Assembly: GCF_017876405.1 (NCBI RefSeq)
Contig: NZ_JAGINW010000001.1
Span: 5,965,203-6,029,202 of the forward strand
Source of the DNA: Kibdelosporangium banguiense
GTDB lineage: Bacteria > Actinomycetota > Actinomycetes > Mycobacteriales > Pseudonocardiaceae
Direction of reading: 5' to 3'
Length of the DNA stretch: 64,000 nucleotides
A model generated the notes under the pieces. That model was not told the DNA's origin. It worked only from the letters and a program-made list of their open reading frames with translations, and made no database searches. Every line of letters starts with the position of its first letter. Position 1 is the first letter of the stretch. Made by a program: the position numbers and the translations under genes. Below, in pieces: positions 8,136 through 16,102 of the stretch.

Positions 8136-9823
8136 TGGCGACAGCACCGTTGAGCATGGTCAATGCCCTGCCGCAGTACAGAGTCGGGGCACAGATCGGT
8201 TCTGGCGGAATGGGTGAAGTCTACAGCGGCGTGCACCGCACGCTCGGCCGGCATGTCGCGATCAAGCAGCTGCCGCCGGAGGTCGCCGACCGGGCCAGGG
8301 CCAACGTCCAGTTCGACCGCGAGGCGCGGGTGCTGGCCAGCCTGGACCACCCGCACATCGTGCCGGTCTACGACTACGTGCAGAACCTGCTCGTGATGGA
8401 GAAGCTCGACGGTGGCACGGTTTTCGACCGGTTTCACGAAGGCGGGATCGACAAGGAGCAGGCCTGCGCGATCACCCTGGCGATGTTGTCGGGGCTGCAC
8501 GCCGCCCACACCGCGGGTGTCCTGCACCTTGACGTGAAGCCGAAGAACCTGCTGTTCAATATGGCGGGGCTGGTGAAGGTCGCGGACTTCGGCATCGCCC
8601 AGGTGATCAGTGAAGGCGCCACGCTGGTCACCCACGGCGGCCAGATCCTTGGCACACCGGCGTATATCGCGCCGGAACAAGCCATGGGCAGCACGCTCTC
8701 CCCGGCCGCGGACGTCTACGCGGCCGGGACTGTGTTGTACGAGATGTTGAGCGGCGAGTTGCCGTTCGATCGTGCGAGCGGCGCGCTGGCCCTGATCCGG
8801 CAGCACATTTTCGCCGATCCCAAGCGGATCGAAGCCGTTGGAGAACCGTTGGCCACTGTTGTCATGCGCAGTGTGGCGCGTGAACTTTCCAGTCGCTACA
8901 CGGATGCGGAGTCGTTCGCGGTGGATCTCGCCGCGGCGGCGACCACTGTGTACGGCGAAGGCTGGCTGGAACGGTCGGGAGTCCCGGTACTGGGCCTGTC
9001 CCCACGCGTGGCCGCCAGCCTGGCAACCGGATCGGCGGCCCGCGAGGAACTCACCGTCGTCACCAAGGCCGGTGATCCGGCCCTTGCCGATCAGTCGGCC
9101 GAACCGGACCGGCCGAAGATACCCGCTTTGGTCGCGGCGATTGCGCTCCTTGGCGTAATCGCCGTTGCTTTGCTCGCACCCTTCAGGCTTTCCCACGACG
9201 AACAAGCCGGGGCCACGATCCAGGGGACGCCGGGCGCGGGCCCGGTCGTGGTGGATCTCAGCAAACCGGTCACCATAAGCGGGACGGGTGGCGTGTCCGG
9301 CCCGGTGGAGATGCGGATCAGGGGCGCGTCGATTCCTTTGGGGTCAGCCACGAGCCCGGCGATCACGCCCGGACCGGATGGCAGCTTCACCACCAAGGTG
9401 ACGTTGCCGCCGGTCGCCCGATGGATCGTGGGCGGCACGGTCAGCGGCGAGGTGAGCTGGCAGCGGGAGAGCGGACTGCCGGCCGTGCAGACGTTCACGG
9501 TGGTGGTCGACCAGCATCCGATGGCCAGCGCCATGGGGACCGGAAGTCTGCTGCTCGGGTTGTTCGCCTTGGCGTACGTGGAATCCACCGTGCGTACGCT
9601 GCGCCGTGGGTACTACCGGCCGGCGGCGCGCTACACCGCTTTGATACTGGGAGCGTTGTTCGGTATCGCGACGTGGATGTTGATCTCTGTGCTGTCCGGG
9701 AACGAACTGTCGCTCTACTTCGGCATCGCTTGCGCGGCGGCCGGCGCGGTTTCGGCGTCGAGCGCGATCATCGCTACAGAGCGGGCTGCGGCTTTGCGCG
9801 TCGCAGCGCGTAGGCCAGTGTGA
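8135..9823 (+). CDS. Membrane Ser/Thr protein kinase with extracytoplasmic domain and four helices
   Basis: 562 residues. The N-terminal Hanks-type kinase domain (about 14-280) has the glycine loop GSGGMGEVY (22-30), Lys44 in VAIKQL, the catalytic loop HLDVKPKN (131-138, HLD in place of HRD), DFG at 151-153 and the activation-segment end GTPAYIAPEQ. A membrane helix (about 328-348) leads to an exported beta-rich domain (about 365-465), then three more helices. The last part repeats the architecture of the upstream protein, with which the gene overlaps by one base. It lacks PASTA or FHA domains. It likely senses an envelope signal and phosphorylates cytoplasmic targets. It converges with, and overlaps by 50 bp, the next gene. 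Confidence 0.88.
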   Translation: MATAPLSMVNALPQYRVGAQIGSGGMGEVYSGVHRTLGRHVAIKQLPPEVADRARANVQFDREARVLASLDHPHIVPVYDYVQNLLVMEKLDGGTVFDRFHEGGIDKEQACAITLAMLSGLHAAHTAGVLHLDVKPKNLLFNMAGLVKVADFGIAQVISEGATLVTHGGQILGTPAYIAPEQAMGSTLSPAADVYAAGTVLYEMLSGELPFDRASGALALIRQHIFADPKRIEAVGEPLATVVMRSVARELSSRYTDAESFAVDLAAAATTVYGEGWLERSGVPVLGLSPRVAASLATGSAAREELTVVTKAGDPALADQSAEPDRPKIPALVAAIALLGVIAVALLAPFRLSHDEQAGATIQGTPGAGPVVVDLSKPVTISGTGGVSGPVEMRIRGASIPLGSATSPAITPGPDGSFTTKVTLPPVARWIVGGTVSGEVSWQRESGLPAVQTFTVVVDQHPMASAMGTGSLLLGLFALAYVESTVRTLRRGYYRPAARYTALILGALFGIATWMLISVLSGNELSLYFGIACAAAGAVSASSAIIATERAAALRVAARRPV

Positions 9824-10913
9824 TCAGCTGCTCGACATCGGCGTCCAGGCCGTCCCGGTCAGGGACGGCCAACGGCACCGCGTCCTGAGTAGCGGCCTGC
9901 CCGCAAGCGTGTGCCCGCAAGGCTTCCTTGAGTTTGGCGGCCAGGTCGTCGCCTTGCTGCTGATCGATGTACGGGCTGATCCGCACCAGCCCGTCCCGGC
10001 ACTCGATGACCCGGCGGTAGTAGCGGCGGTGCACGCCTCGCAGGCTCAACGTGTCCCGCCAGCGGCCGACCGGGACACGGCTGAGCCGGTCCTCCGGGAA
10101 GTGCGAGTTCAGCTCTGTCCAGAGTGGAGCAAGCCGGTGGTGGGCCCGCAGGTGCCGCCACCAGACCCGCAGGGCGCCGAGCCGGATCATCGCGGCCGGG
10201 TAACTGATCCCGATCAGGCACAGCACAATCCCCGGCAGCAGGAAGAACATCGCTCCGTACCAGCCCAGCGTCGTCTCCGCCGCGCCATTGGCAGACAGTG
10301 CCGGCGGCGCCGCGTCCCCGCCCGCCCAACGGATGATGATCGCCGGCACGAACAAACAGTCGGCCAGCACAATCCCGAACAGCCCGGCAGACGCGATTCT
10401 TAGGCCACGTGCCAGCCTCCGTTCGGCCTCTCGGGCGTACCGCAGCGCCCAAATGGCAGTCGCCGCGAAACCGAACGCCATATAGAGGTCTGCCGTCACC
10501 CAGAAGGTGGCCACACTGGTGACCGTGTGATCTTTGGTCCGTACTCCTTCTGGCGTAAGCACGACCGCCACAGTCAGGATCGCCAGCGCGACGACAAGCG
10601 GAACCCCGAACCGCAACACCCGCCGGCGAGCGACCTCAGCCTCCAGCGCGGAGAAAAGAAAGAACGCGATCAGGCAGTTGACCCCGACCAACAGCACCCC
10701 ATGCTGCAGGAGCCGGGACACCATCGGCGCGACACCGAGCACAGTCGCCTCACGGTCGGCGGCCAGCCCCAGCGGAAACGCGATCGCCCAGCACGCGACC
10801 AATCCGGTCAGCGCCCACAAGGGCAGGTTCCCAGGCCGTCGGGCCAATCGGGTGAACATCCACAGCAGCACCGCGAGCGAACCGAATCCGTAAGCCACCA
10901 GCAGCACGGTCAC
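9774..10913 (-). CDS. MAB_1171c-like multi-pass membrane protein
   Basis: 379 residues with about seven membrane helices in the first 250 residues (e.g. VLLVAYGFGSLAVLLWMF, GVPLVVALAILTVAVVL), then a cytoplasmic part of about 130 residues with HLRAHHRLAPLWTEL and RYYRRVIECRDGLVRISPY, both characteristic of the actinobacterial MAB_1171c putative-transporter group. These genes often sit beside XRE regulators, but none is seen here. The function is unknown. It is convergent with the kinase gene, and the 3' ends overlap by 50 bp. Confidence 0.7.
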   Translation of the reverse strand: MTVLLVAYGFGSLAVLLWMFTRLARRPGNLPLWALTGLVACWAIAFPLGLAADREATVLGVAPMVSRLLQHGVLLVGVNCLIAFFLFSALEAEVARRRVLRFGVPLVVALAILTVAVVLTPEGVRTKDHTVTSVATFWVTADLYMAFGFAATAIWALRYAREAERRLARGLRIASAGLFGIVLADCLFVPAIIIRWAGGDAAPPALSANGAAETTLGWYGAMFFLLPGIVLCLIGISYPAAMIRLGALRVWWRHLRAHHRLAPLWTELNSHFPEDRLSRVPVGRWRDTLSLRGVHRRYYRRVIECRDGLVRISPYIDQQQGDDLAAKLKEALRAHACGQAATQDAVPLAVPDRDGLDADVEQLITLAYALRRAKPQPAL

Positions 10914-11040
10914 GCGCTGAACCTACACCCACCGCAACGCCCGAATTGCTACTTTGGACGCCGAATACCCGGGTTGCCGGATGTCTGCCCGAGTGGTCCG
11001 ATGTGATCGGCCCGGGCAAAGCATGTCTACTCGTTGATCA

Positions 11041-11652
11041 ATGGTGCAGTATTGCGGAATGGACGGCCGGGCATACTTGGAGAAAGTGATCGGCGACCGC
11101 TTGGGCTCGGTCCGGCAGGTGCCCGAGGGGAGCCGGACCGGCACCCTGAACCTGCCGGAGCTGGAAGGCATCGCCACCGGCCTGATCGCCGCGGGCGCCC
11201 TGAGACCGGCCGACGCCGAACGAATCCTCACCGACCTCCGCAAGACCATGGCCCGCACCTCCCCACGCCCGGTCACAGCCGACTCACCCGCGAGCAAACC
11301 CCTGCGCGTCATCTCCCTGGCAGGACATACGTTCATCCAAGGAGAGGTCACGATAACCCTGGTAAGCCTCGAAGTCTGGTCGACCATGCTGATCCTCAGA
11401 TCGGCAGTCCCCACAGACCACGACTGGACCCCGGACACAATGATCAAGTTCTGGGACTCCCGCTGGCGTTGGCGCGCCTGGGACGACACAGGCACCCAGT
11501 ACCGCAGCACAGACAGCGCCTCGTCCAGCCTGCAGGACGTAGTAGTGGACAGCAGGACGTTCTATCCAGGCCCGCCCGAGGAAGCCCGGATGCTGACCTT
11601 GATTGTCGAGCACCACGAGCACCAGGTGGCGGTGGAGATCCCCCTGGTATAG
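11041..11652 (+). CDS. Hypothetical cytoplasmic protein
   Basis: 203 residues, no membrane segment. An N-terminal part of about 80 residues contains PELEGIATGLIAAG and ILTDLRKTMA; the C-terminal part of about 100 residues is predicted beta-rich (GEVTITLVSLEVWSTMLILR, RWRWRAWDDTGTQYR). I do not recognise the family. The start could be ATG 11041 or ATG 11059; neither has a good ribosome site, so the message may be leaderless. Confidence 0.6.
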   Translation: MVQYCGMDGRAYLEKVIGDRLGSVRQVPEGSRTGTLNLPELEGIATGLIAAGALRPADAERILTDLRKTMARTSPRPVTADSPASKPLRVISLAGHTFIQGEVTITLVSLEVWSTMLILRSAVPTDHDWTPDTMIKFWDSRWRWRAWDDTGTQYRSTDSASSSLQDVVVDSRTFYPGPPEEARMLTLIVEHHEHQVAVEIPLV

Positions 11653-11891
11653 AGGTTCTTACCTTGGGCCTGCCGCGCCGACGAGCTCAAGGCCGCCTCT
11701 ACTCAGTGTAAAATCGAGCCTTTCGGGCCGTTGGCCGACGTTCCAGCGGGGCTCGGGGTCACTGTTGGGGGCAGAAACCCAAGCAGAGCCCGACGATCGG
11801 CCCACCTCACCAGACGCGAACCATGTTTTGATTGTGGTGCCAAGGGATACCAACGCGGATGGCAAGGGCAGTCGGCGAGGGGAGAGCTTCT

Positions 11892-12989
11892 GTGACAATC
11901 GATGCCGCGAAAATCGGGGTCGTCGGGCTTGGCGTGATCAGCAAAATCTACCTGGAGACCTTGCAGCGGCTGGAGAACACGCGTGTGGTCGCGGTGTCGG
12001 ACCTGTTGCCGGACCGGGCGATGGCGGTGGCTGCCGAACATCCGGGAGTCCGCGCCGCCTCCGTCGAGGAGATCTACAGCGATCCCGGCATCGACCTGAT
12101 CCTCAACCTGACTATCCCGGCGGCGCACGCGTCTGTCGCTCGCAGCGCGATCGCGGCGGGAAAGCACGTCTATGGCGAGAAGCCCCTGGCGGTCGACACG
12201 GTCGATGCGAAAGAGATCCTTTCCATGGCGGACAAGGCCGGCCTGAAGGTGGGCTGCGCGCCGGACACAGTTCTGGGGACGGGCGTACAGACCGCGAGAG
12301 CGACGCTGGACGCAGGTGGGATCGGCGTGCCGTTCGCGGCGACCGCGTTCATGACGTCGTCTGGGCCGGAGCGTTGGCATCCGGACCCGGAGTTCTACTA
12401 CCAGCCCGGTGGTGGGCCTCTGCTGGACATGGGCCCGTACTACCTCACCGCTCTGATCACCCTGCTTGGCCCGGTTCGGCGGGTTGTCGGTATGGCGTCC
12501 ACGCCGGAGTCCACACGGACCATCGGCAGCGGTCCACGGGCGGGCACGATCTTCCCGGTGGGCGTGGCCACGCATGTCACCGGCGTGCTTGAGCACACCA
12601 ACGGCGCGCTGTCGACGTTGGTGCTGAGCTTCGGGGTCTGGGCAGGTCAGCTGCCGCGAATCGAGATCTATGGCGCCGAGGGGTCGATCTCGGTACCCGA
12701 TCCGAACACCTTCGAGGGGACGGTTTCGGTCTTCCGCCCGGATGATCCACAGTGGATTGTCGTGCAGCCGTCCGGCGGGTATCCGGGGTCGAACCGGGGT
12801 TACGGCGTCGCCGACATGGTGCAGGCGATCACCGACGGCACGCCGCACCGCGCGAGCGGCGACCTCGCCTACCACGTCCTGGACATCATGGAGTCACTGC
12901 TCGCCGCGGCCGAAACCGGCACGTCGGTGGAGGTCATGAGCACCTGCGAACGCCCGGCGGCCGTTCCGCTCAGCCCGCCGCCGGTGTAG
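11892..12989 (+). CDS. Gfo/Idh/MocA-family NAD(P)-dependent oxidoreductase
   Basis: 365-residue dehydrogenase of the Gfo/Idh/MocA family, which oxidises or reduces sugars and cyclitols using NAD(P). The Rossmann motif GVVGLGVISKIY is at the N-terminus, the family signature EKPLAV follows, then a C-terminal alpha/beta substrate domain including GGGPLLDMGPYYLTALI, which carries the usual active-site Asp and Tyr region. GTG at 11892 is chosen for its GGGGAGAG ribosome site; the open frame upstream shows no coding character. It converges with the MEDS-HATPase gene, overlapping by 20 bp. The substrate is not predictable. Confidence 0.87.
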   Translation: MTIDAAKIGVVGLGVISKIYLETLQRLENTRVVAVSDLLPDRAMAVAAEHPGVRAASVEEIYSDPGIDLILNLTIPAAHASVARSAIAAGKHVYGEKPLAVDTVDAKEILSMADKAGLKVGCAPDTVLGTGVQTARATLDAGGIGVPFAATAFMTSSGPERWHPDPEFYYQPGGGPLLDMGPYYLTALITLLGPVRRVVGMASTPESTRTIGSGPRAGTIFPVGVATHVTGVLEHTNGALSTLVLSFGVWAGQLPRIEIYGAEGSISVPDPNTFEGTVSVFRPDDPQWIVVQPSGGYPGSNRGYGVADMVQAITDGTPHRASGDLAYHVLDIMESLLAAAETGTSVEVMSTCERPAAVPLSPPPV

Positions 12990-13863
12990 TGAAGTAGATC
13001 CGGATGGCGGTGCCTTCCGGTGTGGTGTGGATCCGGACGAGGTCGGCCATGTGGTTGACCATCAGCAGGCCTCGTCCGCCGATCTGCATGGCGGGCGCGG
13101 GGATACGGCCGACAAGCGGATTCGCCAGGTAACCGCTGTCGTTGACCTGACAGATGACGCTTCCGGCTTCGATCCACGCGCACACTGTGCCTGTACCGCC
13201 GCCGTGTCGGATGCTGTTCGCTGCGAGTTCGTCGATGCACAGGACCAGGTCGTCGACGCGGGCGCCCAGACCGGCCTGGGTGCCGAATTTGGTGATGAAG
13301 CGACGGGTGTCGGCCAGAGTCGCGGCTTCCACGCAGCGGTACTCGGCGTCCGTGGGAGTGGGCAGCGGCTCGTTGTACTTCGCGATCACCGCGTCTGGGT
13401 CGTAGGCGTCGCCTTGGTGCGTGTGTCCGGCGTCCGCGAGGACTTCGGGGGACAGTGTCTCGGCGTCGTACGGGCAGCGGATGTTCACCCGCCGGCCGGC
13501 GAACGCATAATTGATCAAGGCCTCATGCTGGGCGCATGCCGGGTATTCGGCGGCCGAACGCGCCGGCCAGACGGGTTCGCCGATGATCCGGACCGGGGTT
13601 TCGTGGCCGTCGGCGAAGGCCCGCAGCACGCCGGGGATGATCTGACCGGGGTTGCGGCCGGCCTTGGCCATGTCGACCAGGTGCACCTGCCCGGCCGAGT
13701 CACCCAGTACCTGCCGGATCAGCCCGAGCCGTGCGGGCGGCACGATGACGGCCACCGCTTCACCCAGCGCCAGGCCCTCGCTGACGAACGGCACAGTGCC
13801 CGCGAGGTACTCCTCCGCGCCACGGTAGAACAGTGCGGAGTGCACGAACCGGTCAGTGGACAT
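12970..13863 (-). CDS. MEDS-domain HATPase regulator (RsbW-like)
   Basis: 297 residues. The N-terminal MEDS/DcmR-type sensory domain (about 1-165: FVHSALFYRGAEEYLAGTVP, then EALINYAF) is followed by a GHKL ATPase domain of the RsbW anti-sigma-factor type (about 195-297) with N-box ELAANSIRHGGG and G-box GGRGLLMVNHMAD. In Streptomyces and relatives such fusions act as anti-sigma-factor or Ser-kinase switches. ATG at 13863 follows GAGG 6 nt upstream. No sigma factor or anti-anti-sigma gene is adjacent, so the partner is unknown. Confidence 0.8.
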   Translation of the reverse strand: MSTDRFVHSALFYRGAEEYLAGTVPFVSEGLALGEAVAVIVPPARLGLIRQVLGDSAGQVHLVDMAKAGRNPGQIIPGVLRAFADGHETPVRIIGEPVWPARSAAEYPACAQHEALINYAFAGRRVNIRCPYDAETLSPEVLADAGHTHQGDAYDPDAVIAKYNEPLPTPTDAEYRCVEAATLADTRRFITKFGTQAGLGARVDDLVLCIDELAANSIRHGGGTGTVCAWIEAGSVICQVNDSGYLANPLVGRIPAPAMQIGGRGLLMVNHMADLVRIHTTPEGTAIRIYFTTPAAG

Positions 13864-14045
13864 CAAACCTCTTTGTGGTCGGGCCAGTACCACGATCCCA
13901 TGAGTTGCCCACGTATGCATGACACTGGCTTGGTGTGATCGCGTGACCCCGATCAGTGACGAGAGCCTGGGTTCTGTGCGAGCATGCTTGCTGTCGCGCC
14001 GCCAACTCCCTGCAGCCGTTTGCGGACGCGCTGAGGAGGCTGTTG

Positions 14046-14861
14046 ATGCTGGTTCCGTCGTTCGCTGTGCTGTCCGGCAGCCAGGTGCGGCGCGTGTTGC
14101 ACGGGCGGGAACGTCAGGTCATCGAGATCGTCGACGCCGCATATCGCACGCATGGCGCAGGCAGCGCTCCAACAGGCGGGGCAGGGGAGGCGATCCTCGT
14201 GCTCAAGCAGGGCGACACCGGCCATCCGTTCGCGTGCATGGAGAACTTGACCATCAGGGCGGTCCGGACGGCCGCGCTGACCGTGCTCGCGGCAGGCTGG
14301 CTGAGCCGCAATCGCGGCCGGGCCCGGCTCGGGTTCGTGGGGCTGGGGCGGGTCGCCCGTTATGTGCACACGTATCTGACCGCGACCGGCTGGCGATTCG
14401 ACGAGGTGCACGCCTACGACCCGGCAGGCCAGCGTGCGACGGCGTTTCGGTCCTATGTGGAACGCCGGGGCGGACGGGTGGATCTGAGTTCCGGGATACG
14501 GAATGTGATTGCGAGCTCGGACCTGGTGGTGTTCGCGACCAGCGCGGACGGTGCTCATGTGCACGACCCCGCGTGGTTCGGGCACAACCCCGTTGTTCTG
14601 CAGATATCCCGGCGGGACCTGGCGCCGGAGGTGATGCGCTCGGCCGCCAACTTCGCCGACGACGTCCACCTGAGCGGCCGCACGCTGTACGACGTCATGA
14701 CCGGATCGGTGGATGTTCCCGCCGATCGGCCGGCCGTGTTCACGCCCTTCGGCGTGGCCGATCTTGACGTCGCGGTGGGACAGCACGTCTACAACGAGGT
14801 CCGCGCCAGCGGAACGCTGTCGGTCGTGGACGACTTCTTCGCCGACGGGATCCTGCTGTAG
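14046..14861 (+). CDS. SbnB/ornithine-cyclodeaminase-like protein with internal deletion
   Basis: 271 residues, about 60-70 shorter than typical SbnB-like enzymes. The NAD-binding half is intact: RTAALTVLAAGWLSR, GFVGLGRVARYVHTYL, and the C-terminus TPFGVADLDVAVGQHVYNEV ending DDFF. The N-terminal half runs from DAAYRTHGAGSA almost directly to LKQGDTGHPFACMEN; the segment that in relatives carries substrate-binding residues, including the conserved Lys of GIKW-type motifs, is missing. ATG 14046 has GAGGAGG 6 nt upstream. No PLP-dependent SbnA partner is nearby. It may be inactive or have a changed function. A strong terminator follows. Confidence 0.7.
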   Translation: MLVPSFAVLSGSQVRRVLHGRERQVIEIVDAAYRTHGAGSAPTGGAGEAILVLKQGDTGHPFACMENLTIRAVRTAALTVLAAGWLSRNRGRARLGFVGLGRVARYVHTYLTATGWRFDEVHAYDPAGQRATAFRSYVERRGGRVDLSSGIRNVIASSDLVVFATSADGAHVHDPAWFGHNPVVLQISRRDLAPEVMRSAANFADDVHLSGRTLYDVMTGSVDVPADRPAVFTPFGVADLDVAVGQHVYNEVRASGTLSVVDDFFADGILL

Positions 14862-14862
14862 C

Positions 14863-14891
14863 GGGGTGGCCGGGAACGTCCCGGCCACCCC
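14863..14891 (+). terminator. 13-bp hairpin terminator
   Basis: Perfect 13-bp stem (GGGGTGGCCGGGA pairing with TCCCGGCCACCCC, 3-base loop) begins one base after the stop of the SbnB-like gene. There is no U-tract, as is usual in actinobacteria. Confidence 0.8.
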
Positions 14892-15019
14892 GGTTCTCCA
14901 CTGTGGACAGATAACGTGACACGCCTACGCTGCGCGCGAGATTTGTCGCTCGTGAGCCAAGGCCACGAAGTACTCGAGCTGGCGCAGCAACACGGCCCGG
15001 AGGCTACCCGTAAAAGGGG

Positions 15020-15994
15020 TCAGGCGGCGGTCAGCTGCTCGTTCAACAGGTCGGCCACGGCCGAGATGGCGCGCAATGTGGGTACCTTGGCGCCGGTCAG
15101 ATCGGCCAGCTCGACGACCGCCTTGATGATCACGTCCAGCTCGAGGGGCTTGCCCTTCTCCAGATCCTGGAGGGTGGACGTCTTGTGGTCACCCGCCCGC
15201 TCGGCGCCGGCCAGCCTGCGCTCGATCGACATCCGCGGGTGGCAGCCGAGGCCGGCGGCGACCTCGAGGGTTTCGGTCATCATCCTGACGACCAGTTCGC
15301 GGGCGGCGCCATGTTTGCAGATCGATGCCATGGTGGCCCGCGAGAGGGCGCTGATCGGGTTGAACGCGATGTTGCCCATCAGCTTGATCCAGATGTCGTT
15401 GCGAAGATCGGCCTCGACCGGGCACTTGAGCCCGCCTGCCACCATCGCGTCGGCGAACTGTTTGCAGCGCACGGAGATCGTCCGGTCTGGTTCGCCGATC
15501 GAGAACCGGGTGCCCTCCAGGTGACGGATCACCCCGGGCGCCTCGATCTCGGTCGCCGCGTACACGACGCAGCCCACGGCCCGCTGGACCGGTAGTGCCC
15601 TGCTCACTGTGCCGTCCGGGTCGACGCTTTCGATCCGGTGGTCCTCGTGCGGACCGGGCAACCCGTGGAAGTACCAGTAGGGGATGCCGTTCTGGGCGGT
15701 GATCAGGGTGGTCGTCTCGTGCAGCAGCGGCTGGACCATCGGCCCCGCCGCTGCGTACTGGTTGGCTTTCAGGCCGAGGAAGACGTGGTCGACCGGGCCG
15801 ACCTCTTCCGGGTTGTCGGTTGCGTTCGGATGGACCTCGAAGTCTCCGCGTGGACTGAGTACCTTGAGACCCGACGCCTTGATCGCCTGCAGATGGGCTC
15901 CACGGGCGATCAGATGAACCTCGACTCCAGCACGATGGAGTCCGGCTCCGACATACGCGCCGATCGCACCGGCGCCAAGAACAGCAACTCTCAC
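15020..15994 (-). CDS. PanE/ApbA-family reductase, candidate oxalyl-CoA reductase
   Basis: 324-residue NADP-dependent reductase of the ketopantoate-reductase family: Rossmann motif VAVLGAGAIGAYVGAGL at the N-terminus, QNGIPYWYF in the middle, and the C-terminal helical domain with NDIWIKLMGNIAFNPISAL containing the family's catalytic Lys. GTG at 15994 begins the Rossmann strand and has GGAG upstream. It is divergent from selB, with operator A in between. In Methylobacterium extorquens a PanE paralogue (PanE2) is known to reduce oxalyl-CoA to glyoxylate. The position beside oxalate genes under the same operator makes that role more likely here than pantothenate synthesis; this is inference. 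Confidence 0.82.
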   Translation of the reverse strand: MRVAVLGAGAIGAYVGAGLHRAGVEVHLIARGAHLQAIKASGLKVLSPRGDFEVHPNATDNPEEVGPVDHVFLGLKANQYAAAGPMVQPLLHETTTLITAQNGIPYWYFHGLPGPHEDHRIESVDPDGTVSRALPVQRAVGCVVYAATEIEAPGVIRHLEGTRFSIGEPDRTISVRCKQFADAMVAGGLKCPVEADLRNDIWIKLMGNIAFNPISALSRATMASICKHGAARELVVRMMTETLEVAAGLGCHPRMSIERRLAGAERAGDHKTSTLQDLEKGKPLELDVIIKAVVELADLTGAKVPTLRAISAVADLLNEQLTAA

Positions 15995-16020
15995 GGGCGG
16001 CTCCGTTCTTGCGTCGATAG

Positions 16021-16035
16021 TGTATTCAGTATACC
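16021..16035. promoter_or_regulatory. Regulon operator A (GntR/FCD type)
   Basis: TGTATTCAGTATACC (reverse GGTATACTGAATACA) lies between the divergent panE-like and selB genes. On the minus strand it overlaps a possible -10 TACACT for the panE-like gene. It is one of six matches to TGTATRCWGTATRCA in the 16-31 kb region. Confidence 0.7.
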
Positions 16036-16102
16036 GTATGAACACCTTCGGTCAACGGTGTCGAGGAGGCATGAAAATGCCTGGTAAGAGGCGATATGCG
16101 CG

